Positions 33,624 to 42,766 of a stretch of DNA of 64,000 nucleotides are shown piece by piece. This DNA is from Pseudomonas sp. W4I3 (GTDB lineage Bacteria > Pseudomonadota > Gammaproteobacteria > Pseudomonadales > Pseudomonadaceae). How positions within the stretch are numbered: the stretch's first letter is position 1; every line of letters starts with the position of its first letter. The stretch lies in NCBI RefSeq assembly GCF_030816195.1, contig NZ_JAUSXS010000001.1, positions 4,177,501 through 4,241,500 of the forward strand, read 5' to 3'. The notes beneath the pieces were generated by a model. The model did no database searches and was not told where the DNA came from. It saw only the letters and a list, made by a program, of their open reading frames with translations. The translations under genes were made by a program, and so were the position numbers.

Positions 33624-34904
33624 ATGGACGCATTGATTCTGTTGGGCAGTTTTATCGCCTTGATCCTGATTGGCATGCCAGTGGCCTACGCCCTGGGCTT
33701 GTCGGCGCTGATCGGTGCGTGGTGGATCGACATTCCGTTCCAGGCCCTGATGATTCAGGTGGCGGGTGGTGTGAACAAGTTTTCGCTGATGGCGATTCCG
33801 TTCTTCGTGCTGGCCGGCGCGATCATGGCCGAGGGCGGCATGTCGCGGCGCCTGGTGGCGTTTGCCGGCGTGCTGGTGGGCTTCGTGCGCGGTGGGCTGT
33901 CGCTGGTCAACATCATGGCGTCGACGTTTTTCGGCGCAATCTCCGGCTCGTCGGTGGCCGATACCGCTTCGGTCGGTTCGGTGCTGATTCCGGAGATGGA
34001 ACGCCGCGGCTATCCGCGCGAGTTCGCCACGGCCGTGACGGTCAGCGGCTCGGTGCAGGCGCTGCTGACGCCACCCAGCCATAACTCGGTGCTCTACTCC
34101 CTGGCGGCAGGCGGCACAGTATCGATCGCCTCGCTATTCATGGCCGGCGTGGTGCCGGGCCTGTTGATGAGCGCGTGCCTAATGGTGCTGTGCCTGATCT
34201 TCGCGAAAAAGCGCGATTACCCCAAGGGTGAAGTCATTCCCTTGAAGCAGGCGCTGAAGATCGCCGCCGACGCGCTCTGGGGCCTGATGGCCATGGTGAT
34301 CATCCTCGGCGGTATCCTGTCGGGCATCTTCACCGCCACCGAGTCGGCCGCCATTGCGGTGCTGTGGGCGTTCTTTGTGACCATGTTCATCTACCGCGAC
34401 TACAAATGGCGCGAGCTGCCCAAGCTGATGCACCGCACGGTGCGCACCATTTCCATCGTGATGATCCTGATCGCCTTCGCGGCCAGCTTCGGCTACATCA
34501 TGACCCTGATGCAGATCCCGGCGAAGATCACCACGCTGTTCCTGACCCTGTCGGACAACCGCTACGTGATCCTGATGTGCATCAACGCCATGCTGCTGTT
34601 GCTCGGCACGGTGATGGACATGGCGCCGCTGATCCTGATTCTCACGCCGATCCTGATGCCGGTGATCCTCGGCATCGGCGTCGACCCGGTGCACTTTGGC
34701 ATGATCATGCTGGTGAACCTGGGCATCGGCCTGATCACCCCGCCGGTGGGCGCGGTACTGTTCGTGGGCGCGGCGGTAGGCAAGGTCAGCATCGAGAAGA
34801 CCGTGAAGGCGCTGCTGCCGTTTTATGCGGTGCTGTTTCTGGTGCTGATGGCGGTGACCTACATTCCGGCGCTGTCGCTGTGGCTGCCGAGCGTGGTGCT
34901 GTAA
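33624..34904 (+). CDS. TRAP transporter large permease (DctM type)
   Basis: A 426-residue membrane protein with about 12 segments and the DctM signature blocks: GMPVAYALGLSALIGAWW, FGAISGSSVADTASVGSVLIPEM, TPPSHNSVLYSLAAGG, and near the end MIMLVNLGIGLITPPVGAVLFVG. It is the Na+-driven translocation subunit of the TRAP system. Completes the dctP-dctQ-dctM unit; a REP pair follows. Confidence 0.93.
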   Translation: MDALILLGSFIALILIGMPVAYALGLSALIGAWWIDIPFQALMIQVAGGVNKFSLMAIPFFVLAGAIMAEGGMSRRLVAFAGVLVGFVRGGLSLVNIMASTFFGAISGSSVADTASVGSVLIPEMERRGYPREFATAVTVSGSVQALLTPPSHNSVLYSLAAGGTVSIASLFMAGVVPGLLMSACLMVLCLIFAKKRDYPKGEVIPLKQALKIAADALWGLMAMVIILGGILSGIFTATESAAIAVLWAFFVTMFIYRDYKWRELPKLMHRTVRTISIVMILIAFAASFGYIMTLMQIPAKITTLFLTLSDNRYVILMCINAMLLLLGTVMDMAPLILILTPILMPVILGIGVDPVHFGMIMLVNLGIGLITPPVGAVLFVGAAVGKVSIEKTVKALLPFYAVLFLVLMAVTYIPALSLWLPSVVL

Positions 34905-34933
34905 ATCCAATTTCAAGAACAAAGGCGCTTGAA

Positions 34934-35022
34934 TGTGGGAGGGGGCTTGCTCCCGATAGCAGTGGATCAGTGACTGCAGCGTTGACTCAACCACCGCTAT
35001 CGGGAGCAAGCCCCCTCCCACA
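34934..35022. repeat. REP inverted pair after the TRAP operon
   Basis: REP plus (34934-34957) and REP minus (34999-35022), canonical, 41 bases apart. Confidence 0.92.
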
Positions 35023-35067
35023 TTTCGGGCAGCGCTGTTTTTACTATTTCCATACGGCAGGTCGATC

Positions 35068-35955
35068 GTGTCTTTGAACTTCGTTGAGCTTACGGATCAA
35101 CTCACCCATCTGGTACTTGCCCCCGCCATCGGCGCCAGCCTCGTCAACTGGACGGTGCGGGCCACCGGGCAGCCGTTGTTGCGCCATAGCGACGAACACG
35201 CCATCAACACCGGCCTGCCGGGCAAATTGGGCTGTTATCCATTGGCGCCCTGGTCCAACCGGATTGCCGAAGGCGGGTTCGACACGCCCAGTGGCTGGCT
35301 CGCACTGGCCCCGAACAGCCTCACCGACCCCCTGCCAGTTCACGGTTCGGCCTGGCAACAGGCGTGGCAGGTGGTTGGCCAATCAGCGGATGAGGTGCTG
35401 CTGGAAGTGACGTGCGACACGCCGTTCGCCTATCGCGCCGAGCAACGTATCCGCCTAAGCGGTGGGGTGCTGAGGATTGAGCTACGGGTCACGCATCTGG
35501 CTGAAACAGCCGCATGGCATGGTGTGGGCCTGCATCCGTACTTTCCGCGCAGGCCGAGTACACGGTTGCAGACCAAGGCGGCACAGGTGTGGTTGAGTGA
35601 CGCGTCCAAGCTGCCGACCGGATTGGCGTCAGTGCCGCAGGATTGGGATTTCAGGCAACCTCAAACGCTGCCGGAAGGCCTGGTGGACAATGGTTTCTGC
35701 GAATGGGATGGGTATTGCTTGATCGAACAACCGGAGCTGGGATACACCCTCGAATGCCAGGCCACCGGCGCCGATTACTTCCTGCTGTACTGCCCGCCAG
35801 GGTTGGGGTTTTTCTGCATCGAACCGGTCAGCCATCCGGTGAATGCCCATCACCTGCCAGGCAAGCCGGGCTTGAAGTTACTGGAACAGAACCAGTCGAT
35901 TTGCCTCGATTTCACCCTGAAATACAGTCCAACTGTGGGAGGGGGCTTGCCCTAA
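35068..35955 (+). CDS. Aldose 1-epimerase-like protein with REP-derived end
   Basis: A 295-residue galactose-mutarotase-fold protein: LGCYPLAPWSNRIAEGGF, DPLPVHGSAWQQAW (catalytic His region), WHGVGLHPYFPRR, and HPVNAHHLPGKPGLKLLEQNQS. Members interconvert alpha and beta anomers of hexoses. Start GTG at 35068 with GGCAGGTCGATC upstream. The last six residues (VGGGLP) and the TAA stop are encoded by a REP element starting at 35934, so the native C-terminus has probably been replaced. Its position after the uronate genes suggests a role in sugar or sugar-acid use. Confidence 0.85.
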   Translation: MSLNFVELTDQLTHLVLAPAIGASLVNWTVRATGQPLLRHSDEHAINTGLPGKLGCYPLAPWSNRIAEGGFDTPSGWLALAPNSLTDPLPVHGSAWQQAWQVVGQSADEVLLEVTCDTPFAYRAEQRIRLSGGVLRIELRVTHLAETAAWHGVGLHPYFPRRPSTRLQTKAAQVWLSDASKLPTGLASVPQDWDFRQPQTLPEGLVDNGFCEWDGYCLIEQPELGYTLECQATGADYFLLYCPPGLGFFCIEPVSHPVNAHHLPGKPGLKLLEQNQSICLDFTLKYSPTVGGGLP

Positions 35956-36046
35956 GACTTATGTAGGAGCGAGCTTGCTCGCGAAAAACGACCAGACAAC
36001 GCGTTCATTCTGAATATGCGCGGGGGGCCTGAATTCTTCGCGAGCA
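35934..36046. repeat. REP fragment and second-type repeats, interrupted by the IS
   Basis: A shortened REP (35934-35953) supplies the end of the epimerase gene. Next comes TGTAGGAGCGAGCTTGCTCG (from 35962), and 36036-36046 begins the inverse copy, TTCGCGAGCA, whose second half (CTCGCTCCTACA) lies at 37273-37286 on the far side of the IS. Confidence 0.85.
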
Positions 36047-36106
36047 AGCTGTTGTGGCTCAATATTTATGGACCATGATGTAGGAGTATCAACCTAAGGA
36101 AGCGTC

Positions 36107-36403
36107 ATGGGATTTCGGATCGTTACAGCCGAAGAAAAAGCCGAAGCGATTCGTCTGGTCGTTGAGTTGAACTACTCAGTGCCTAAGGCGTGCGAGCAAA
36201 CGGGTGTGGGGCCGACGGCGCTGCGACGCTGGGTTTCGCGATGGCGCAAGGAGCAGGTAGGAGCAGCGCAAACGACGCGTCCTCAGGATCAGGATCTGAT
36301 TGATTCGCTGCAGGCCAGGTTGGCGTTGCTGGAAGCCGAGAACGATGTCCTAAAAAAGCAGTTGCCCTCTCATCTAAAGGTGCTGTTTGGCCGAAGAAAA
36401 TGA
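36107..36403 (+). CDS. IS3-family OrfA
   Basis: A 98-residue DNA-binding protein: helix-turn-helix in AEAIRLVVELNYSVPKACEQTGVGPTALRRWVSRWRKE and a C-terminal leucine-zipper region (LIDSLQARLALLEAENDVLKKQL). A slippery A-AAA-AAG heptamer (36352-36358) lies in frame near its end; a -1 shift there continues through an open frame into orfB, giving the OrfAB transposase. It overlaps orfB by four bases (ATGA). Confidence 0.92.
   Translation: MGFRIVTAEEKAEAIRLVVELNYSVPKACEQTGVGPTALRRWVSRWRKEQVGAAQTTRPQDQDLIDSLQARLALLEAENDVLKKQLPSHLKVLFGRRK
36352..36358 (+). promoter_or_regulatory. Programmed -1 frameshift site of the IS
   Basis: AAAAAAG reads A-AAA-AAG in the orfA frame (codons CTA AAA AAG). The -1 frame is open from here to the orfB ATG at 36400. 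This is the usual slippery site of IS3 elements. Confidence 0.75.
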
Positions 36404-37233
36404 TTGAGGGCGCCACAAAAAAGCTGTCGGTGCGACGTCTATGCCGCTTGCTGGGCGTGCCTCGCAGCAGCTATTACGCGATGCGCCAGCCCAAACCTGA
36501 GCGCAGAATTGAGCCCCAACTGGAAAAGAAAATCCGGCTATTACACCGAGAGCATCGCGGAGCGCTGGGCAGTCGTGGGTTTACAAAAGTCCTGAAAACA
36601 CAGGGCGTAGTGGTCGGGCGCCATCGTATGCGCAGCTTGATGAAGAGTTTGGGCCTGGTGAGACGTCGGGCCCAGTATGCGCACTATCGGCGAGCCACCA
36701 AAGTGTCCAACATCGCGCCCAATGTACTGGAGCGACGCTTTAATCCGGAACAACCCAACACGTTCTGGGCGGGAGATATTACCTATATCCGTGTCGGTGG
36801 CAGTTGGTTGTATCTAGCCATTGTGATGGATCTTTTTTCGCGCAGAATCGTTGGTTGGGCATTTTCAAGGACGGCTGATACCGAGCTTTCATTGCAGGCT
36901 TTACGACTTGCTGTGGGGCTGCGTCGACCTTCCTCCGAGCTGGTGTTTCACTCGGACCAGGGATGCCAATACACAGCTGAGCGCTTCGTCAGCTACTTGG
37001 CTGAAAAGCAGATCGTGCAGAGCATGAGTCGGCGCGGGAACTGTTGGGACAATGCGGTTGTGGAGCGCTATTTCAGATCGCAAAAACACGATTGGTCACC
37101 TGAAAATGGTTACTCAACTCACTTCGAAGCAGAGCGGGACGTGATGGACTTCATTGCTCATTACAACCATCGACGCTGTCACTCTGCCTCGAACAACCTG
37201 CCGCCAGCCATTTTTGAAAAGCTGGCGGCCTAA
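36400..37233 (+). CDS. IS3-family OrfB (DDE transposase)
   Basis: A 277-residue transposase domain with an HTH_21-type region (ALGSRGFTKVLKTQGVVVGRHRM) and the complete DDE triad: Asp in FWAGDITYI, Asp in LVFHSDQGCQY, and Glu in NAVVERYFRSQKHD. It cuts and joins the IS ends. No stop or frameshift inside, so the element looks intact. Confidence 0.95.
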   Translation: MIEGATKKLSVRRLCRLLGVPRSSYYAMRQPKPERRIEPQLEKKIRLLHREHRGALGSRGFTKVLKTQGVVVGRHRMRSLMKSLGLVRRRAQYAHYRRATKVSNIAPNVLERRFNPEQPNTFWAGDITYIRVGGSWLYLAIVMDLFSRRIVGWAFSRTADTELSLQALRLAVGLRRPSSELVFHSDQGCQYTAERFVSYLAEKQIVQSMSRRGNCWDNAVVERYFRSQKHDWSPENGYSTHFEAERDVMDFIAHYNHRRCHSASNNLPPAIFEKLAA

Positions 37234-37317
37234 TACTCCTACAGAATGGTCCAAAAAAACTGGACCGCTACAAGCTCGCTCCTACATAAACCCTTCCACA
37301 CTCAGCTCTACGGCGTG

Positions 37318-38469
37318 TCAGGGCGGGCTGTTTTTGAGCCGCCCGGCGGTGTCGATACTGACGACAACCGAAAGCCCTGGCCGCAACCGTTCGCTATCGG
37401 CCTGATCCGGGTCCACCGTAATCCGCACCGGCACGCGCTGGGCGATCTTGACGAAGTTGCCGGTGGCGTTGTCGGCCTGCAACAGGCTGAACTCCGACCC
37501 GGTCGCCGGGGAGATATGCTGCACGGTGCCGTGAAACTTGCGGTGGTTCAACGCATCCACGGTGAAGGTCACCGGCTGGCCAACCTGCACGTTATCCATC
37601 TGGGTTTCTTTCATGTTCGCAATCACCCACAACTGCTTGGGCACCAGCGCCATCAACTGCGCGCCGGAGTTGACGTAGGCCCCCAGACGCACGCCAATCT
37701 GCCCCAGCTGACCATCGCGGGGCGCGGTGATGCGCGTGTTCGACAAGTCGATCCGCGCCAGCTCCACCGCCGCCTCCGCGCTGGCCACCGCCGCTTCCAG
37801 CGAGCCGCGATTGACGATCACCGTTTGCAGGTCCTGCCGGGCGATTTCCAGGCTGGCCTGGGCCTGGGCCACGGCGGCGATGGTCTGCGCGTTGGCGGCA
37901 CGGGTCACGTCCAGTTCACGCTTGGACACCGAGCCGTCGCTGATCAACTCTTCATTGCGGCGCAAGTCAGCGGTACTTTTGCGGGCCTGGGCCTGGCTGT
38001 CCACCAGCGCGGCCTGGCGCAACTTGATGGTCGCCTCGGCGCTGTTGCGTTGCTGCACCACATTGGCCAGCGACGCCTTCTGCACCGCCAACTGCGCCAG
38101 GGCCTGGTCCAGGCGCTGCTTGTAGATGCGGTCATCGAGGCGCACCAGCAGGTCGCCCGCCTTCACGTACTGGAAATCCTGCACCGGCACTTCGAATACA
38201 TAGCCGCTGAGCTGCGGGCCAATTATGGTCACCTGCCCACGCACCAGCGCATTCTCGGTGGTTTCCACCGCGCTGCTGAACGGTGGCAACTGCCACGCAT
38301 ACAGCACGATGAGCACGCCAACGATGGCAATCGCGGCAAAGCCCAGGGACGAAACGATGCGTACCCGCAACGAGCGCGGTTCGGTCACTGTAGCGCCCGG
38401 CGGCGTGGAACCCTCAGGCGTGGAGGCAATGGCGTTGGTGGTCGTGGTGGTGGACGTGGGTTCGGTCAT
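37318..38469 (-). CDS. HlyD/EmrA-type membrane-fusion protein
   Basis: A 383-residue protein with one membrane anchor (about 41-62), after a Thr-rich N-terminus, then EmrA-like domains: VRGQVTIIGPQLSGYVFEVPVQDFQYVKAGDLLVRLDDRIY, a long coiled coil, and LSNTRITAPRDGQLGQIGVRLGAYVNSG. It should link the MFS pump encoded just upstream to an outer-membrane channel. Overlaps that gene by four bases (ATGA). Its 3' end is 46 bases from the IS. Confidence 0.9.
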   Translation of the reverse strand: MTEPTSTTTTTNAIASTPEGSTPPGATVTEPRSLRVRIVSSLGFAAIAIVGVLIVLYAWQLPPFSSAVETTENALVRGQVTIIGPQLSGYVFEVPVQDFQYVKAGDLLVRLDDRIYKQRLDQALAQLAVQKASLANVVQQRNSAEATIKLRQAALVDSQAQARKSTADLRRNEELISDGSVSKRELDVTRAANAQTIAAVAQAQASLEIARQDLQTVIVNRGSLEAAVASAEAAVELARIDLSNTRITAPRDGQLGQIGVRLGAYVNSGAQLMALVPKQLWVIANMKETQMDNVQVGQPVTFTVDALNHRKFHGTVQHISPATGSEFSLLQADNATGNFVKIAQRVPVRITVDPDQADSERLRPGLSVVVSIDTAGRLKNSPP

Positions 38470-40112
38470 GAAGAGGCGCCGACAGGTTGAACGGGAGGGG
38501 TGGCTGCTTTGGTGGTGCTCATCAGCCACAGGCTGCGGATAAAGATCCAGATCATGGTCAGGATCGCGATGATCGCGATCAGCATGAACACGTCGTTGTA
38601 AGCCATCACGTTGGCTTCACGGGTGGCCGCCGTGGCCAGGCTGCGGATGCCCATGAGGTTGCGCAATTGCGGGTCGGCGACGACACCGCCATAGGCCGAG
38701 CCGCCGCTCTGCACCCGCGCCGCAACAAGGGGGTCCAGCAGGGTCAGGTGTTCGGTGATCATGCTGGAGTGATACTTCTCGCGCACGATCTGGAAGGTGC
38801 CGAGCAGCGCTGCGCCGATCAGGCCGCCGAGGTTCTGGCAAATCCCGAACATCACCGAAAAACTCACCAGGTTGCGCGGGTTGGTCAACACGTTCTTGGT
38901 GCCCAGCACCATGGTCGGCCCAAGAAAAAAGGTACCGCCGAAGCCTAGCAGGAACTGGCTGATATACAGGTTCTGCGGCCGCGTGAGGTTGCTGGAGAAA
39001 CTGTCCATCACCGACCCGGTCGCCATCAGCGCCAGGGAAATCACCAGCGGCATCAGCAAGTGCGCCGGGTTGATCGTCAAGGCGCTGACCACCAGCCCCG
39101 CAATCGCACCGGCCAGCATCACCACGTACAGCGTGTGCATCTGCTGGTAGCTCATGTTCAGCATCTGCATGAATCCCACCGCGCCCGTGGACTGTTCCGA
39201 CAGCACCATGCGAATCAGGATCACCGCCAGCGCCAGACGAATCATGGTGCCGCTGCCCAGCCAGCGGGTCATCAGCATCGGGTTGGCGCGGTTATGCTCG
39301 ATGGCCAGGCCGGCCATGATCAGCACCAGCGAACAGGCCGAGGCGATGCCGATCCAGGGTGCTTCCAGCCACCAGTCGATGCGGCCCAGGGACAACACCG
39401 CGCAGAGCAAGGCAACGCCGGTGGCGAGGATGGCGAAGGTCAGGAAGTCGAGTTTTTCAAAGGTCTTGAAGCGGTCGCCGGGCGGCAATTTGAGCAGGAA
39501 CACACAGCCCAGGCAGATCAACGCCAGGCCCAGCTCGAACAAATACAAGCCACGCCATTCGGCAATTTGCAGCAAGTCCTCGGAAAACAGCCGCGCCAGG
39601 GGCAACGCCAACTGCGCCGTACCCAGCCCCAGCACCAGCGCTTTGAGGCGCCACTTGGCCGGGAACGCCTGGATCATGTAGTACAAGCCCAACGAACTCA
39701 GCGCCGCCCCCACCATGCCGTGGGCCGCCCGCACTGCGATGGCCGAGTTGAGATCATTGACGAACAGATGGCCGAAGGTGACCAGCGCATACAGCACCAG
39801 GAACACTTCGGTAAATGCACGCAAGCCAAACTGCTGGCGAAACTTGACCAGCAGCAGGTTCATGCACACGTTGGTCATGACATAGGCGGCGGGCAGCCAG
39901 GCCATTTCCGCCGTGGTCGCGCCCAAGGCGCCTTGCAGGTATTGCAGGTTGGCAATCACCAGCGCGTTACCCAACCCGCCGGTGATTGCCACCAGTACGC
40001 CAACCAGCGCAAACAGCCAGCGCTTGTGGGTGGGGTGCAACGGCGTCGACGGCGAGCCCGGCAGGCTCGGCCGCTCGTGGGGTTGCCAGGTGTGCGGGGT
40101 GTATTTGTCCAT
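38466..40112 (-). CDS. DHA2-family MFS multidrug transporter (EmrB-like)
   Basis: A 548-residue protein with about 14 membrane segments and an N-terminal cytoplasmic tail of 30 residues. DHA2 features: MAWLPAAYVMTNVCMNLLLVKFRQQFGLRAF, and a long loop near the end. Together with the adjacent HlyD-type protein it forms an EmrAB-like pump; no outer-membrane channel gene is adjacent. Substrate unknown. Confidence 0.88.
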   Translation of the reverse strand: MDKYTPHTWQPHERPSLPGSPSTPLHPTHKRWLFALVGVLVAITGGLGNALVIANLQYLQGALGATTAEMAWLPAAYVMTNVCMNLLLVKFRQQFGLRAFTEVFLVLYALVTFGHLFVNDLNSAIAVRAAHGMVGAALSSLGLYYMIQAFPAKWRLKALVLGLGTAQLALPLARLFSEDLLQIAEWRGLYLFELGLALICLGCVFLLKLPPGDRFKTFEKLDFLTFAILATGVALLCAVLSLGRIDWWLEAPWIGIASACSLVLIMAGLAIEHNRANPMLMTRWLGSGTMIRLALAVILIRMVLSEQSTGAVGFMQMLNMSYQQMHTLYVVMLAGAIAGLVVSALTINPAHLLMPLVISLALMATGSVMDSFSSNLTRPQNLYISQFLLGFGGTFFLGPTMVLGTKNVLTNPRNLVSFSVMFGICQNLGGLIGAALLGTFQIVREKYHSSMITEHLTLLDPLVAARVQSGGSAYGGVVADPQLRNLMGIRSLATAATREANVMAYNDVFMLIAIIAILTMIWIFIRSLWLMSTTKAATPPVQPVGASS

Positions 40113-40234
40113 TCGGTGACCTTGATGAGCCGACGCGCAAGGCCGGTGAAGCCATTAACTCAGAGAACAGTAAACCTGAGCGAGGTTCATTTTGTCATCC
40201 TGGACACGCAATTGATGCCTGCAGCCGCCTGCGG

Positions 40235-41041
40235 CTAAAGCGCGGCCTTCAAGAGCATGCCGGCGGCAACCACCCCACACAGGCTGGCGAAGCCCACTTG
40301 CAACGCCCGCGCAGGAATCACCGAGCACAAGCGCCGCCCGGCCAACATGCCGACAATGCTCGCACCGATAAACACCCCGCCCACCGGCTCGATGCTCACG
40401 CCCGCATGAAACGCCCCCACCACGCCGATCAACGAGAGCAGGCTGACGACCATCAACGAGGTCGCGACGATCCCGCGCATCTGCACGTCGGTGAGTTGCT
40501 TGAACGCCGGCACGATCAGAAAGCCACCGCCCACACCGAGCAGGCCCGAGACCGCACCGGTGACCGCGCCCAATGCCGCCAGGGTCGCCGTGCATTTGGC
40601 CGTCCAGGCCAGGCGCCCGGTCTGCTGGTTGAGCATGCAATTCTTCTGGCCCCAGGAGGCGGCGCCATGGTCACTCGGCCCGGCCTGGACCTTTTCACGC
40701 CGCAACATGCGCCAGGCCACCAGTACCATCAGTGCGCTGAACAGGCCCATCAGCACCGGCTCCGACAGTTGATGGGCGATGAATACCCCCAGCGGCGAAA
40801 ACAGCGCGCCCAGCAACGCGATCAATAGCGCCGCGCGGTAACGCACCAGGCCGTGGCGCAGGCCGTCAATCGCGCCGACGGCCGCCGCAGCGCCCACCGC
40901 GAGCAATGACACCGGCGCGGCCTGGGTCATCGTCAACCCCAGTCCCAACACCAATGCCGGCACCCCAAGGATGCCGCCGCCCGCGCCGGTCAGGCCCATG
41001 ACCAGGCCCATCAATACCCCCAACACACTGGCCAGCAGCAT
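40235..41041 (-). CDS. TauE/SafE-family sulfite/sulfur-compound exporter
   Basis: A 268-residue protein with about eight hydrophobic segments and the two TauE half-motifs: VMGLTGAGGGILGVPALVLGLGL and VSGLLGVGGGFLIVPAF. Family members move sulfite, sulfoacetate or related anions across the inner membrane. Its ATG follows the stop of the sulfide:quinone reductase-like gene with no gap (TGAATG), so the pair is translationally coupled; the job is likely removal of sulfite formed from sulfide and persulfide oxidation. Confidence 0.88.
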   Translation of the reverse strand: MLLASVLGVLMGLVMGLTGAGGGILGVPALVLGLGLTMTQAAPVSLLAVGAAAAVGAIDGLRHGLVRYRAALLIALLGALFSPLGVFIAHQLSEPVLMGLFSALMVLVAWRMLRREKVQAGPSDHGAASWGQKNCMLNQQTGRLAWTAKCTATLAALGAVTGAVSGLLGVGGGFLIVPAFKQLTDVQMRGIVATSLMVVSLLSLIGVVGAFHAGVSIEPVGGVFIGASIVGMLAGRRLCSVIPARALQVGFASLCGVVAAGMLLKAAL

Positions 41042-42286
41042 TCAGTCCACCTTGCTCAGGCGGGTCAGCCACTCGCGTCCCTTGAGCATGCCATTCCAGT
41101 AGAACCACGGCAGCAGCGTGGCCTTGAGGAACCACATCGAGCGGCGCGCCTGGGTCGGGTCGAGGGGAAAAGTCGGCAGCAGCTTGCCGCCATAACCGAA
41201 CTCGGCCAGCACCACCTTGCCCTTCTCCACCGTCAACGGGCAGGAGCCATAGCCGTCGTACTTGAGCGGCAGCGGCGCCTGCTTGCGCAAGGCCAGCAGG
41301 TTCTCGGCAACCACCACGATCTGTTTGCGCACCGCTGCGGCGGTCTTGGCGTTGCTGGTGCCGCACACATCGCCGAGGCCGAAGATGTGCGGGTAACGCA
41401 GGTGCTGCAGGCTGTGGGGGTTCACTTCGCACCAGCCGCCGGCATCGGCCAGGGGGCTTTGGCGGATAAAGTCCGGCGCGACCTGCGGCGGCACGACGTG
41501 GAGCATGTCGAAGGTTTTCTCCTCGACCGTCACGTTGCCTTCGGCGTCCTTGACTTCGAACCAGGCGGTGCGCGCCGGGCCATCGACTTTCACCAGATTG
41601 GCATTGAAGGCCAGGCGTGCATTGTATTTCTCGACGTATTTCATCAAGGGCGGCACGAAGGTCGGCACGCCGAACAGCGCGGCACCGGCCAGGTTGAATT
41701 CAACGTCGATATTTTGCAGCGTGCCCTGTTTGAGCCAGTGGTCGCAGGACAGGTACAGGGCCTTCTGCGGCGCGCCGGCGCATTTGATCGGCATGGCCGG
41801 CTGGGTGAACAGCGCCTTGCCGCCCTTGAGTTGCTGCACCAGTTGCCAGGTATAGGCGGCATGCGGGTAGCTGTAGTTGGAAGTGACCCCGTGGCGGCCA
41901 AGGGTTTCTGGCAGGCCCTCGATCTTTTCCCAGGCCAGGCGCAGGCCGGGGCAGACGATCAAGTGGTTCCAGCTGACGCGCTGGTCGTTGTCGAGCACCA
42001 GTTGCTGCTCGTCGGGCAGCACTTGGCTGACGGCGGCCTGGATCCAGGTGACGCCGTTGGGAAGTACATCGGCCAGCGGGCGCCGGGTCTTTTGCAGGTC
42101 ATAGGCGCCGCCGCCGACCAGGGTCCAGGCGGGTTGGTAACAATGGAAATCGTTGGGTTCGATCAGGATGATGTTCAGCTGCGGGTCGCGCTTGAGCAGG
42201 CTGGCCAGCAGGCCGATGCCTGCCGAGCCGCCGCCGATGACTACGATATCGCCACTGATGGTGGGTCCCCAGTGTTGTTCGGTCAT
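41042..42286 (-). CDS. Sulfide:quinone reductase-like FAD oxidoreductase
   Basis: A 414-residue flavoprotein: FAD fold VIGGGSAGIGLLASLLKRDPQ at the N-terminus, second fold around VKVDGPAR, and a C-terminal GLGDVCGTSNAKTAAAVRKQ, typical of type II SQR proteins. SQR oxidises sulfide and passes electrons to quinone, producing persulfide. The context (ArsR sensor, persulfide dioxygenase, TauE exporter) fits this. It follows the regulator gene by 50 bases and is probably co-transcribed with it. Confidence 0.88.
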   Translation of the reverse strand: MTEQHWGPTISGDIVVIGGGSAGIGLLASLLKRDPQLNIILIEPNDFHCYQPAWTLVGGGAYDLQKTRRPLADVLPNGVTWIQAAVSQVLPDEQQLVLDNDQRVSWNHLIVCPGLRLAWEKIEGLPETLGRHGVTSNYSYPHAAYTWQLVQQLKGGKALFTQPAMPIKCAGAPQKALYLSCDHWLKQGTLQNIDVEFNLAGAALFGVPTFVPPLMKYVEKYNARLAFNANLVKVDGPARTAWFEVKDAEGNVTVEEKTFDMLHVVPPQVAPDFIRQSPLADAGGWCEVNPHSLQHLRYPHIFGLGDVCGTSNAKTAAAVRKQIVVVAENLLALRKQAPLPLKYDGYGSCPLTVEKGKVVLAEFGYGGKLLPTFPLDPTQARRSMWFLKATLLPWFYWNGMLKGREWLTRLSKVD

Positions 42287-42336
42287 GGTCTACTGCCTTT
42301 TTTGTCAATGCACACAAGGGTCGCTGCCGGATGGCG

Positions 42337-42672
42337 TCACGCCCAGCTTTTTATGACCGCGCCGCAGTACAGGCCGGACAGGGTCTTCATCACTTGAATC
42401 ACTTCGTGGCTGGCCAATCCGTAGAAAATGTATTTGCCTTCCCGACGGGTGGCGACCAACCCTTCGTCACGCAAGATGCCCAACTGTTGTGACAGCGTAG
42501 GCTGGCGTACGCCGGTCAGGGCTTCCAGCTCGCCGACGTTGCGCTCGCCCTGGGTCAACTGGCACAGGATCAGCAGGCGGTCTTCATTGGCCAGCGCCTT
42601 GAGCAAGGAACAGGCCTTGGACGCCGATGCACGCAACTGGGCAACTTCGCCCTCACTCAACGTAGATTCCAT
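42337..42672 (-). CDS. ArsR-family regulator (BigR/SqrR-like, sulfide-responsive)
   Basis: A 111-residue winged-helix repressor: LLILCQLTQGERNVGELEALTGVRQPTLSQQLGILRDEGLVATRREGKYIFYGLA. Cysteines at ACSLLKAL, LILCQL and GLYCGAV match the position of the redox pair in BigR/SqrR, which form a disulfide or polysulfide link when persulfide accumulates and then release DNA. The start at 42672 is preferred because GAGG precedes it. It divides the locus, divergent from the persulfide dioxygenase gene. Confidence 0.85.
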   Translation of the reverse strand: MESTLSEGEVAQLRASASKACSLLKALANEDRLLILCQLTQGERNVGELEALTGVRQPTLSQQLGILRDEGLVATRREGKYIFYGLASHEVIQVMKTLSGLYCGAVIKSWA

Positions 42673-42709
42673 TTGCCTCGGCTCCTCTGTCTCACTTAAG
42701 CTCAAAACA

Positions 42710-42725
42710 TTATGTGTAAACATAA
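42710..42725. promoter_or_regulatory. Candidate ArsR-type operator in the sulfide locus
   Basis: Perfect palindrome TTATGT-GTAA-ACATAA in the divergent gap between the ArsR-type gene and the persulfide dioxygenase gene, well placed to control both directions. Confidence 0.6.
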
Positions 42726-42766
42726 ACTGATTGTAACTACATTTTTCTTCACCGGGGACAGCCGCC

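Larger units (their letters stand above)
36050..37272. mobile_element. IS3-family insertion sequence, complete
   Basis: 1223 bp. Ends TGTTGTGGCTCAATATTTATGG (left) and TGTAGCGGTCCAGTTTTTTTGG (right, inverted) are imperfect terminal repeats starting with TGT, matching best over TGGACCAT and GTAGGAGTAT just inside. The target AGC is duplicated (36047-36049 and 37273-37275). Removing the element with one AGC copy restores a perfect TTCGCGAGCAAGCTCGCTCC repeat, fixing both ends to the base. It contains orfA and orfB in the -1 arrangement of IS3 elements and looks active. Confidence 0.93.

Noticed and set aside
39060..40238. A long plus-strand open frame opposite the DHA2 transporter
   Set aside because: Gln/His/Arg-rich low-complexity translation typical of antisense of a membrane protein gene.
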